Origin: Flagellimonas sp947499585
GTDB lineage: Bacteria; Bacteroidota; Bacteroidia; Flavobacteriales; Flavobacteriaceae
DNA length: 64,000 nt
Reading direction: 5' to 3'
Assembly (NCBI RefSeq): GCF_044596045.1
Contig: NZ_CP138995.1
Span: 1 to 64,000 of the forward strand
Positions 37,044-45,838 of this stretch are shown here, in pieces (position 1 is the stretch's first letter; the number at the start of each line of letters is the position of its first letter). The notes under the pieces were generated by a model. It saw nothing but the letters and a program-made list of their open reading frames with translations. It ran no database searches and was not told where the DNA came from. The position numbers and the translations under genes were made by a program.

Positions 37044-39002
37044 TTATCTCACATACCAATCTAAATCCTGTGTTCCTCCAGAATTGGCCCAATTGACAAA
37101 TCTTGGGTATTCTATGCTTATTGGAATGGATTCTGCAGGTGGAACAAAATCATCAAAAATGTTCAACACCCATGGTAAGTTTGCACTAGTTTTATAGTAT
37201 CTATTTTGAGCAGGATTACTGTCATCATTAGCAGTGCCTAAGAAATCTGCTTTACTTGTTGGAGCAAAATCCGGTAAATGAATTTCTTTTGCTCTATTCC
37301 CATCAGAAATTAAAAATGGATTGAACGGTACCAATCCAAGTTGTTCATAGGTAACTGGAGTATTTAAATCAATCACCAATTCAATAGTATCTCCTTGCAT
37401 TTCTATGGTATTACCTGCCACAAATATTACAGATTCATTGGCTGCAGTGCCAGCTTCGGTACCATTGGCATTTAGGTTCATAAAGGCAGCATTTACTACT
37501 TGACCTTGCACACTTTCCACCAATGATGGGGAAATTGGCAACACCAATCCAAAACCATTTTTTAATGCTCCACCAATATTATCAATGGTAAATGTGCCTT
37601 CTATTCTTGCTACTTGATTTGAAGCATTGGTGATAAGGTTGTAACTGTATGAAACGACTAAATCATTAAAGTCATAATCTCCTTGACTTGGCCATAGATC
37701 TTCAAATGCCAATACTCCAGAAAGGTTGGCACTTGGTGAAAAATTGTTGAATGCCAAATTGGTATCAAAAGGAAAATCGTCAAGTTCATCATTTATGCCA
37801 TCTCCGTCTTCATCGTTCGCTGGAATTAAAGCAACTACATTGGTCAATTCAATAGATTCTACAGGATTGGCCCTTGCATAGAAAACAGCATCATTAAAAT
37901 CATCATCAGAATTTTGATCTCTTCTTAAATCTTCAAAAGCCAAAAAGTTGATTTCTCGCGCACTGTCGTATAATTGCACAACATGCGTGTTTAAACTGGA
38001 TGATTCTGGATTAAAGCTTGGCTCCGAATAAAAAATATTGTTTCCATCTCCTACTCCAGATCCGTTCCAACCATTTGCCACAACAAACCAAGACACAACA
38101 GTGTTTGGAGGAAAACGCCCTAAGTAAACACGATCTCCTGGAACCAGTCCTCCTGAAGAACCTACCATGGAAACATTTGGAAAAATAATATTGTGAGCTA
38201 CAATCTCATCAACTGAGGCAGGCTCATCTCCTACGGAATAGGAATAATACCCCAAAGCATTTCTGTACCCTGCTCCTTCCGAGACAAAAGTGACCCAAAT
38301 ATCTGCAAGATCAGTAAGCACCATACTGGTCTCACTGCTATTTGATAAAAATTGTGGATTTGCATTGGGCACTCTACTTCTTTCTGGGAGCGATGCATTG
38401 ACGTCATCCAATAAGTTTTGTTCTATAACATCGGGAAGTTCCAATTCTGCCGGCACTCCTTGACTATCAAAACCACCTAAATAAGTGTATGGAACCTTAC
38501 CTGTTAGATTGGAGATTCCTTTGTCCGTCTGCAATAAGGTTCTTCCTTTTCCAGAAGTAGAACGGATGTACAATGGTCTGTAATCGTAAGAAACAACTCC
38601 ATTTTGAACTGCCAGCCTAATATCTTTGGTAAGCCCTAAATAATCAGATATTAAAAGAACACTATCTGCTTGTGCCTGTAAGAGAAATTTTTCTTCAAAA
38701 TGGCCATTGGCATCAAAAGTGGCACGACCAAAAGAAACACTGTCCTGTGTTCCTGTTTTACTGTAAAGTGAAAACACCGCCTTGTTTAAGAAAACGGGAA
38801 CATCTAAAGCAATACTCACCTCCTTGTTCGTGGCGTAATTAAAGTTAGTTGAAACGCTGAAATCCCCTAATGGATTATCATCGTTATCATCATCTATTAC
38901 AACTGGATCTTCTGTTGGTGGACCCAAGTCACTTTCGCTTACACAACCTGCATAAACAAAAAGAACCAAGAGAAGAACTGCAGTTTTTAAAACTTTAAAC
39001 AT
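37044..39002 (-). CDS. LruC domain lipoprotein with a DUF4114-like region
   Basis: A 652-residue lipoprotein (lipobox YAGC, Cys19), acidic and Asn/Asp-rich. The middle (about 310-385) has a DUF4114-like segment (FLAFEDLRRDQNSDDDFNDAVFYA), then a calcium-type DEDGDGINDELDDFPFD repeat, and the LruC region repeats the block: GVLAFEDLWPSQGDYDFNDLVVSYSYN, ending FGLVLPIS. Such proteins are surface-exposed and often calcium-binding. Its position between sugar-precursor and transferase genes suggests a matrix or polymer-binding protein made together with the polysaccharide. Confidence 0.85.
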   Translation of the reverse strand: MFKVLKTAVLLLVLFVYAGCVSESDLGPPTEDPVVIDDDNDDNPLGDFSVSTNFNYATNKEVSIALDVPVFLNKAVFSLYSKTGTQDSVSFGRATFDANGHFEEKFLLQAQADSVLLISDYLGLTKDIRLAVQNGVVSYDYRPLYIRSTSGKGRTLLQTDKGISNLTGKVPYTYLGGFDSQGVPAELELPDVIEQNLLDDVNASLPERSRVPNANPQFLSNSSETSMVLTDLADIWVTFVSEGAGYRNALGYYSYSVGDEPASVDEIVAHNIIFPNVSMVGSSGGLVPGDRVYLGRFPPNTVVSWFVVANGWNGSGVGDGNNIFYSEPSFNPESSSLNTHVVQLYDSAREINFLAFEDLRRDQNSDDDFNDAVFYARANPVESIELTNVVALIPANDEDGDGINDELDDFPFDTNLAFNNFSPSANLSGVLAFEDLWPSQGDYDFNDLVVSYSYNLITNASNQVARIEGTFTIDNIGGALKNGFGLVLPISPSLVESVQGQVVNAAFMNLNANGTEAGTAANESVIFVAGNTIEMQGDTIELVIDLNTPVTYEQLGLVPFNPFLISDGNRAKEIHLPDFAPTSKADFLGTANDDSNPAQNRYYKTSANLPWVLNIFDDFVPPAESIPISIEYPRFVNWANSGGTQDLDWYVR

Positions 39003-39019
39003 TATTGTAGGTTTAATAT

Positions 39020-39046
39020 ATTTTGTAAATATTATCCTACATTATA
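39020..39046 (-). promoter_or_regulatory. Promoter-region element of the LruC gene, shared with rfbB
   Basis: A 27-bp element 18 bp upstream of the LruC start, matching 27866-27892 at 24 of 27 positions. In gene direction it reads GTAGGATAATATTTAC. Two near-identical copies at two operon starts within one locus suggest a shared promoter or operator. Confidence 0.5.
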
Positions 39047-39083
39047 ATAAAGAAAAGTATTTGTTGTAAAGCACTGGATTCGT

Positions 39084-39102
39084 GTTGTCAATTGGTGACA
39101 AC
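39084..39102. promoter_or_regulatory. Inverted repeat upstream of the LruC gene
   Basis: GTTGTCA-ATTGG-TGACAAC, a perfect 7-bp dyad with a 5-bp spacer (39084-39102), about 80 bp upstream of the LruC start. It has no T-run, so an operator is more likely than a terminator. The binding protein is unknown. Confidence 0.4.
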
Positions 39103-39138
39103 TATGTATCTAGTTCACGCTAAAAGTCTTATATGATA

Positions 39139-40029
39139 CTAACTAACGGTAGTTTTGTTTGTCAAATTCCATGAAATAGCCCTCCAAAACGCTCTCAAAT
39201 GTTCAAACTCTCTTTTTATTATAAACATCAGTGTGTTTTTAGGTATTGAAACAAAGCACTGAAACAATAAACTGATAAACAGTTGAAATGGCTTAAAGTT
39301 TCTTCTTGCAAAGAGGATTCTGTTTCTTGAAATGTAATAGGTTTTCAAAGGACTGAACTTTCCTGTTGAAACCGATTCTTTATGAAGAATGTGAGATTTT
39401 GGTTGGTAGTAAATTTTATAGCCTGCTCTTTTTACCATTTCTGCCCAGTCATGTTCCTCGTAGTACAAGAAATAGATTTCTGTCATCATTCCCACTTTTT
39501 CAACCACAGTTTTGGGAACCATCATTGCAGCTCCATGAATGGATTGTGTTTCACCAGCTCTATCAAAATCCCCATCATCTTTTTGATGGTATCCTATACT
39601 GTTATTACGAATGGTCCAATGACTCATTGGTGTGTAGCCTGCATATTGTATTAAAGTAGGATCCCAGTGAAATTTAATTTTTGGACTCACCATTCCAATG
39701 GTTCTGTCTTCTTGAAGTGTTTCTACAAGTGGTTCAATAAAATCTTTAGGGACTATGGTATCGTTATTTATGAATAGTAAATAGTCTCCTTTAGCCTTTT
39801 TAACTCCAAGATTATTGCCTCCGGCAAAACCTAGGTTTTCCTTACTTTTAATAAGGTTTACTTCTGGATATTTCTCTTTAATACTATCTGGATTATCGTT
39901 AGGAGAAGCATTGTCCACCACAATTACTTCATAATTTGGATATGTTAGCCCTCTAATAGATTGTAACAAATCCAAAGTCACTTCAGATTCATTGTAGTTA
40001 ATGGTTATTATAGATACAAGTGGTTTCAT
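39139..40029 (-). CDS. Glycosyltransferase family 2 (rhamnosyltransferase-like)
   Basis: A 296-residue GT2 enzyme of the WbbL type, with a weak C-terminal membrane-associated stretch. Motifs: VSIITINYNESEVTLDLLQS, EVIVVDNASPNDNPDSI, NLGFAGGNNLGVKKAKGDYLLFINNDTIV (DxD-like NND) and SIHGAAMMVPKTVVEKVG. The WbbL subgroup often uses dTDP-rhamnose, which this locus makes. Transcribed with the polymerase gene upstream (18 bp). Confidence 0.88.
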   Translation of the reverse strand: MKPLVSIITINYNESEVTLDLLQSIRGLTYPNYEVIVVDNASPNDNPDSIKEKYPEVNLIKSKENLGFAGGNNLGVKKAKGDYLLFINNDTIVPKDFIEPLVETLQEDRTIGMVSPKIKFHWDPTLIQYAGYTPMSHWTIRNNSIGYHQKDDGDFDRAGETQSIHGAAMMVPKTVVEKVGMMTEIYFLYYEEHDWAEMVKRAGYKIYYQPKSHILHKESVSTGKFSPLKTYYISRNRILFARRNFKPFQLFISLLFQCFVSIPKNTLMFIIKREFEHLRAFWRAISWNLTNKTTVS

Positions 40030-40047
40030 GTTCGTTTTGTGTATTAC

Positions 40048-41523
40048 TTATGATGCTGCTTCTAATTCAAATTTGGCTTCTTTTTCCTCCATAATCTTCT
40101 TGTCCAATTTTGGGGCAATGAACATAAATACCATCCCTGCATACATCAATATACATGTTGGAAATTGCCCAAAAATTCCATTTCCGTAGGAAGCTGCCAT
40201 TATCCCGAACATACCACACACCAAAGCAGCAATTTGTCCTTTTAGCCAGCCGTCCCGTATTTTGTACATTACATTATATGCCCCGGTAATCAATACAAAA
40301 AAGAGTATGAAAAGATGTAGGTAAAGACCAACAATACCCGTATCTGCCCAAACAGCGACAAACCAACTATCCGTTGCTGTATTGGCCAAAAAGGTGTTTG
40401 GAGAAAAGCGTTTTCCCCAGTTTCCTGTGGAACCTATTCCTCCACCAAATGGTCTGGAATCTAAATATCCTTTTAATTTTGCCTGATTTTCCAATCGTAC
40501 TTGCAATGATGCATCATTGGGGTCAAAAGCGGTTCGCATTCTACGTATTTGGTCATTATCATTTCCTATAGTGGTGTATTTAAAGAAAACAAAAATGCTT
40601 ATTCCTGCCAGTATTCCAAGTACAATACTTGGCATGTGTTTTCTAATAATTATGAACATCATTCCTCCTGCTGCCGGGACGGCAATTGCTCCACGGGTTC
40701 CAGAAATCATCATTCCCAAAAGCCCTGCTAGACAAACAACAGCACAAAAAATCTGAAATTTTCTATTCTTTGCAAATAAGGCCAATACGCCAAAAACAAC
40801 ACCGGCATGGCCTTGTGCGGCACCGAACTGGCCCGCATCTGAATAAAAAGAGAAGATTCTAAGTTTTCCAAAAAGTATATGGGTTACATCACCACCGCCA
40901 TCTAACCATGCTTGTTCAAAAGGGTCAACCCCAAAGATTAATTGTTGCATTCCTTTCATTGTTGCCAAAAGAGACAAGACGCCCCAAATAACAAAGAACA
41001 ACTGAAGGTCTTTTGGTTTATTGAATAGGATAAACACCAAAGGAATAAATAACCACATATAGAGCGATAGCCCCCTCATAGCATAGAACCATGCTGCAAT
41101 GCTCACTGCTTCTGGATTTACTATTTGAAATATGGCATAGCCAAACCAAACAGATGCCAAAATAGTAAGTTGAGAACTCGCCCTGTTCCATGGCACTTTT
41201 ACTCTGAAGGCCTTAAAGAATAATGCTAAATACATGAGCACCATTACTCCATCCATAAGTAATCCCCATGTCATTGGAATATATCTACCAATACCCAATA
41301 CAAAAAAATTGAAGACAAGAACCGTTACTACACCTATTCTGGGATTTACAAAAAGAGCTCCCAAATACACAACCGCAAAGGGTATTATCATTACCCCGAT
41401 ACCTGCTACCAATCCTTTGGTCGCAGTGAGATGGGCCGTTGTCAATACAACCGACAAAAGCATTAAAATTGGTAGAGGCTTTTTTAGATAATCTGATCCT
41501 TGTGTGGTTTCAAAGGTGTTCAT
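40048..41523 (-). CDS. O-antigen polymerase/ligase-like membrane protein (Wzy family)
   Basis: A 491-residue polytopic protein with ten or more membrane segments. The large extracytoplasmic loop near residues 320-395 has the Wzy_C/O-antigen ligase pattern (QVRLENQAKLKGYLDSRPFGGGIGSTG, then ATDSWFVAVWADTGIVGLY). In this context it most likely polymerises lipid-linked repeat units at the periplasmic face. It starts within the stop codon of the flippase gene (TAATG), so the two are coupled. Confidence 0.87.
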   Translation of the reverse strand: MNTFETTQGSDYLKKPLPILMLLSVVLTTAHLTATKGLVAGIGVMIIPFAVVYLGALFVNPRIGVVTVLVFNFFVLGIGRYIPMTWGLLMDGVMVLMYLALFFKAFRVKVPWNRASSQLTILASVWFGYAIFQIVNPEAVSIAAWFYAMRGLSLYMWLFIPLVFILFNKPKDLQLFFVIWGVLSLLATMKGMQQLIFGVDPFEQAWLDGGGDVTHILFGKLRIFSFYSDAGQFGAAQGHAGVVFGVLALFAKNRKFQIFCAVVCLAGLLGMMISGTRGAIAVPAAGGMMFIIIRKHMPSIVLGILAGISIFVFFKYTTIGNDNDQIRRMRTAFDPNDASLQVRLENQAKLKGYLDSRPFGGGIGSTGNWGKRFSPNTFLANTATDSWFVAVWADTGIVGLYLHLFILFFVLITGAYNVMYKIRDGWLKGQIAALVCGMFGIMAASYGNGIFGQFPTCILMYAGMVFMFIAPKLDKKIMEEKEAKFELEAAS

Positions 41524-42866
41524 TAGCCCAAATGTGTTTTAAGGTTTTTTAGGAACAGAACACTTTCAGAAACTATTTGCCTACTTTGAATTTGAATCTC
41601 CCTTTTCAGATAATAGAAACCTAGAAATATTCCCATTACAGTAAATAGCACCGTTCCCATTGCAACAGCCACCAAACTTTTAAACACAAAAACTGCTAGT
41701 ACATTCAGAATAATATTCGCAAATGTCATGACCAAAACCTTATAAAGATTCAATTTTGGTTTATTGATGCTATCCAACAAGACTCCTGTAAAACGGTCTA
41801 TGGGCAATAGCATAATGTAAACTGTAAATACTCTGAAGATTAACGTTAGCAAAGGCAGTGAGTCGATGTATTCGTTTCCTCCCAAGAATAGGACCATATA
41901 CTCGGCAAAGACAAAACTTACCAGTGCCACCGGAAAAAACAACAATGTGATAATACCAACATAGGAGTAAAAAATCTTTTTAACTCCCCCTAAATCGCCT
42001 TCTATTGATTTTTTAGACATTCTAGGATAGGCGGTCATTGCAAAGCTATGCAATGGTATTCCCAAAAGGTCTGTCAATTTTAGTGGTATGGCATACATGG
42101 CAATACCTGCTGAGCCTAAAAATGGGCTCATCCCAATGATAAAAGTATCTGAGCTCTTCAATAAACTGGAACTTATTAGGGTTCCCATAGAATATTTACC
42201 AAAATTTACCAGTTCTTTTTCAACGTTTCTTTTAGCATGTTTTAAATAGGTAAGTCCATCCCAATTTTTAGCAGAACACCAAATACCGGAAACAGCGTTA
42301 ACTGCAATATTTACCCAAACTATTTCTAAAAGACCAAGTTTGAGCCACCATTGGTTTAAAATGAGAAAAAGGCAGAATAGTCCAACATTGGATAATCTTA
42401 CCACCATCATTCGTCTAAAATTCTGATCTGCTTGAAACAAAGACATGGCATTGTTCCAGCTTAAATTGGAAAGGGCCAAAAATGGATAGTAAAACAAGAA
42501 CAATCGATATCCGTTGTTAATTTCTAGATTGAAAATAAGCAGAGCCACATGGGCTCCCCAACAGAGAAATGTTAATATTCCTAGGAGCTTAAGATTTATT
42601 TTAAATGTGGAACCCAGAATATTTTTTTGCTTTTGATCATCTGCCCCTGACAATAACCGCACTGAAGATGTACGAGTAAGTCCAAACCGTAAAAGGTCCA
42701 CAAAAGTGGCCAAGGTTATAAACAAGACCCATTCTCCAAATAGTTCTTTGCTCAATTGCCTTGTCAATAGCATAAAACTCACTAATCCTAAAAAGGCAAC
42801 ACTTACGTTTGCCATTAATGATGACAGGTTCTTTTCCTTGCTGATGTTTTTGAGTCTTCCCAACAT
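41523..42866 (-). CDS. Wzx-type lipopolysaccharide/oligosaccharide flippase
   Basis: A 447-residue polytopic MATE/MOP-type protein with about 12 to 14 membrane segments. It opens with SLMANVSVAFLGLVSFMLLTRQLSKELFGEWVLF, the characteristic N-terminus of polysaccharide exporters (TRxLxxExFG). It should flip undecaprenyl-linked repeat units to the periplasm. Its start overlaps the Wzc-like stop (TAATG) and its stop overlaps the polymerase start. Confidence 0.9.
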   Translation of the reverse strand: MLGRLKNISKEKNLSSLMANVSVAFLGLVSFMLLTRQLSKELFGEWVLFITLATFVDLLRFGLTRTSSVRLLSGADDQKQKNILGSTFKINLKLLGILTFLCWGAHVALLIFNLEINNGYRLFLFYYPFLALSNLSWNNAMSLFQADQNFRRMMVVRLSNVGLFCLFLILNQWWLKLGLLEIVWVNIAVNAVSGIWCSAKNWDGLTYLKHAKRNVEKELVNFGKYSMGTLISSSLLKSSDTFIIGMSPFLGSAGIAMYAIPLKLTDLLGIPLHSFAMTAYPRMSKKSIEGDLGGVKKIFYSYVGIITLLFFPVALVSFVFAEYMVLFLGGNEYIDSLPLLTLIFRVFTVYIMLLPIDRFTGVLLDSINKPKLNLYKVLVMTFANIILNVLAVFVFKSLVAVAMGTVLFTVMGIFLGFYYLKREIQIQSRQIVSESVLFLKNLKTHLG

Positions 42867-45097
42867 TAGGCTACTGATTCTTTGGTGAAAAATCTAAACT
42901 GGACTATTTTTTTTATCCAACTTCTAATCAATGATCTTTCCTTAGGGAGATCGCCTACTACTGTTTCCATTTCCAACACCTTTACTCCATTCAGAATAAT
43001 TGAAGGTTCAGGTCCTGTTGTGGCTTCCTTGAATAAATTCAATGCATTCTTGTCAGCTTCACCCCAAGCTCTATTGGCCCTGGTTACCAAAAAGGTATAA
43101 TCCATAGTTGATGCCAGTTTTACGGGGAACGGGTTTTTTATAATGCTTGGGATTTCAAGGATTACAAAGTCAAAAATGTTGAAATCTGAAATTGTATTGT
43201 CGACATCAAACTCTTGAACATTTGAAATTTTATAAAGCTTGTCGCTTATTGTATAGATAATTTTATGATAGTAATCTCCGGTCAATCCAAGGTCTTGTTC
43301 ATCATAGGTAACATGGAGTATTTTATAGTCCAACTCACATAATTTGGAAATCAAATGTCTACAAATGAAGGTTTTACCTTCATTTTCTTGGGTAGAAAAC
43401 AACATGTTGATTACCGGTTCATTTTCTTTTTCCTTTTTGTATTGATTTAGGATTACGTTCCTTGAAATTGCATTTACTGCTTTGTTCTTCAAGTAATCGT
43501 AATCCAATTTTTTATTCTTTTCACTTATCACAGGGAAAATAGAGGACACATTTAACTCAATTTTATCCTCCGTTCTTTTTGCTGTGTTAAGGTTTCCATC
43601 CAAAAGCTCAAGAACAAGTATTGTAGCAGCTACCAAAACAAAGCCTACCATACCTGCAACAATAACCAAGAGCATACGCTTACTTGGTTTTGGGCTAATA
43701 GGAAAAAATGGGACTTCGGTTAATTTTATATTGGATTTTAGCTCTACATTTTGTTGACGAAGTTTGGCCAGCCCAAGACTGTGAAGCAAGCTTAAATACT
43801 CCCGCTCAGCAATGTCAATTTTACGCTCTAATCTTTTCATTGTTGCTCCAAGCGGAGAAAACTCTTGGTATAATTCTTTAAACTCCATACGCTTTTGCTC
43901 CATCACCTTCAGCTGTGCATTATAACCTTCATACTCTATTGTATTCTGCAGCCAGTCTGAAAGCACACTTGTAGATGCAATGCTCTTGGGATCATAATCT
44001 GTGGTGTACAGGGTATCAATATGGGAGGCTAGCTTGTTCTCCAATGCGCTTATTCGCTGCATTTTCTTAGAAACTTCTTTAGCATCTTTTTCAAGTTGGG
44101 TAGAATCTTTTTCCAATCCCAATGTTTTCATGGAGACCTCAAAATTCAAGGTTGATAGTTCCTTTCTAAGTCCCATGATGCTTTGACTGGAAATTCGTTT
44201 TCTCTCATGGGTTTTTAGCTTGGATTCCAATACTGTTAAAACAGCCTTGGCTGCGTGAAACTTTCTTTGGACTTCAAAATATTTAATTTCAAATTCTTCC
44301 TTCTCCGCAGCTAAATGTTTGGTCTGTTCATAATAGTTGATAATGTTATTGGTCCTATTAAAGTTTAAAAGTTCATCCTCTGCCCCTCTTAGGCTTAAAG
44401 TGGATTTTCCCAACTGGCCTTCAAAATATTTAACTACCGCATCAGATTGGTTCACTTTAATATCTGCATTCAACTGCACAAAAACTTCGCAGAGAATCAA
44501 TAAAGTGTTTTGACATATTGCCGGGTCTTCAGACTCAAAATCAATATCCACAAAATCACTGTTGGAAATCCGTCTTATACCCACTTTCCCCGAAATCTTC
44601 TCTATACTATAATCTGGATGATCCAAATTGATCATTTTGTAAATGAAATTGGTATGGTTGGATTCTTTAAGTGCTATGAAGTTTTCATACGTTTTCTCTA
44701 CATCACCTCTCACCACCAATTGTTTAACCTCTTCTGGAACAGCTTCCATTAGGTTTTGATATTTCTCTCTAGAAATAATTTTAATATCCGCACTATCCAA
44801 AGCCATATGTTGCGTAAACAACTTTAGACCAACAATTTCCATTGTGGTTCGTGCTTTTATTAAATTAAGAAGGTTATCATAGGCTGTATTGGTCGCCCTA
44901 AAATCGATTTTGGTATTTTCCAGTTCTATATTTGAGCCTGTAGCAATACCGGTATAAATTCGAGCCTTGGAATTATAAACCTTAGGTTCACCTTTAGTCA
45001 TGAAAAACACCAAAGAAGCTAGAATTATGGGCATTGCTACCAATAATCCTATATGTCTTAGTAAAAGACGAACAAAAAATAACAGGTTAAACTTCAT
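42866..45097 (-). CDS. Wzc-like polysaccharide co-polymerase with degenerate kinase domain
   Basis: A 743-residue inner-membrane protein. An N-terminal membrane segment (about 10-32) starts a Wzz-like periplasmic domain with long coiled coils (190-450), a GNVR-like end and Pro-rich EVPFFPISPKPSK, and a second segment (about 478-500). The C-terminal cytosolic region (about 545-730) resembles the tyrosine-kinase domain of Wzc. Its Walker A is altered (FSTQENEGKTF), the Walker A' region ILHVTYDEQD lacks the usual D-x-D, Walker B reads VILEIPS in place of VIIDTPP, and no Tyr-rich tail is present. It probably sets chain length but is unlikely to be an active kinase. Confidence 0.87.
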   Translation of the reverse strand: MKFNLLFFVRLLLRHIGLLVAMPIILASLVFFMTKGEPKVYNSKARIYTGIATGSNIELENTKIDFRATNTAYDNLLNLIKARTTMEIVGLKLFTQHMALDSADIKIISREKYQNLMEAVPEEVKQLVVRGDVEKTYENFIALKESNHTNFIYKMINLDHPDYSIEKISGKVGIRRISNSDFVDIDFESEDPAICQNTLLILCEVFVQLNADIKVNQSDAVVKYFEGQLGKSTLSLRGAEDELLNFNRTNNIINYYEQTKHLAAEKEEFEIKYFEVQRKFHAAKAVLTVLESKLKTHERKRISSQSIMGLRKELSTLNFEVSMKTLGLEKDSTQLEKDAKEVSKKMQRISALENKLASHIDTLYTTDYDPKSIASTSVLSDWLQNTIEYEGYNAQLKVMEQKRMEFKELYQEFSPLGATMKRLERKIDIAEREYLSLLHSLGLAKLRQQNVELKSNIKLTEVPFFPISPKPSKRMLLVIVAGMVGFVLVAATILVLELLDGNLNTAKRTEDKIELNVSSIFPVISEKNKKLDYDYLKNKAVNAISRNVILNQYKKEKENEPVINMLFSTQENEGKTFICRHLISKLCELDYKILHVTYDEQDLGLTGDYYHKIIYTISDKLYKISNVQEFDVDNTISDFNIFDFVILEIPSIIKNPFPVKLASTMDYTFLVTRANRAWGEADKNALNLFKEATTGPEPSIILNGVKVLEMETVVGDLPKERSLIRSWIKKIVQFRFFTKESVA

Positions 45098-45100
45098 TTT

Positions 45101-45838
45101 TTAAATATTCAAATCTGCTCCTATAATGCTTTCCAAAGCCATTATTGAAGAAATAAATTCTGAACGCTGTAGTTCAAAGTTCATCGTTGCTTGGTTCATC
45201 ATTTGCTGCAAACGGGTATATTCTGTAACGTTGATCACTCCGTTTGCAAAATCTTTTTCGGCCCTTATGGATTGGACTCTGAAGTTGTCCACAATAGACC
45301 CTGAGATAAAAAAGAGTCGATGGGCTTTGAGCAAATCATTGTATAACTCAACAACCTTTTGTTCCAACTCCATTTCGGCAACTTCGGTTTCAAATCGTGC
45401 TTTTTTAGCTTCGCCCTTAGCACTTTTTATTCTTGCACTCCTGTTCACTATTGCAGATAATGGCAATCGTAAAGAAACACCAACATTGTATCTACTTTGC
45501 TCAGTGGAAAATAGGGTCTGACTCCCTGGGTCTCCTGCAATTTGTTGGTTGCTCAGGTTATCAAAAATTCCGTAGCTATACCCTGCTTCTAAATTGATGT
45601 ACTCCAACCAAGCTCTTTGCTCTGCAGAAACGACACCATCTCTATATTGCTGCTCGGAAACAGTGACTTTCACGAAAGGAGAATAAACCTTGGCCATATG
45701 GACAAGTGTATCTATTGGAGGTAGTTTCTTGCTGATGTCATTCTCCTTTAGTCCTTTGTCTATGAAATCATTGATAGATTGACCCGCTACTGTTTGTAGT
45801 ATTAAAAAAACCAATAAAGAGCCCCAAAATTTCTTCAT
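45101..45838 (-). CDS. Short TolC-like outer membrane efflux family protein
   Basis: A 245-residue protein with a signal peptide (cleavage near VAGQ) and the alternating coiled coil and strand pattern of TolC-type outer-membrane factors: VSLRLPLSAIVNRSARIKSAKGEAKKARFETEVAEM, then ELEQKVVELYNDLLKAHRL and FANGVINVTEYTRLQQM. It covers one TolC repeat; a full family member has two repeats in about 420 residues. There is no frameshift; the gene ends cleanly. It may be a half-size pore unit or accessory protein in polymer export. Its start overlaps the sugar transferase stop (TAATG). Confidence 0.75.
   Translation of the reverse strand: MKKFWGSLLVFLILQTVAGQSINDFIDKGLKENDISKKLPPIDTLVHMAKVYSPFVKVTVSEQQYRDGVVSAEQRAWLEYINLEAGYSYGIFDNLSNQQIAGDPGSQTLFSTEQSRYNVGVSLRLPLSAIVNRSARIKSAKGEAKKARFETEVAEMELEQKVVELYNDLLKAHRLFFISGSIVDNFRVQSIRAEKDFANGVINVTEYTRLQQMMNQATMNFELQRSEFISSIMALESIIGADLNI

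Noticed and set aside
39084..39102. Terminator for the upstream glycosyltransferase
   Set aside because: The dyad has no T-run on the transcribed strand and lies 37 bp beyond the stop; an operator fits better.
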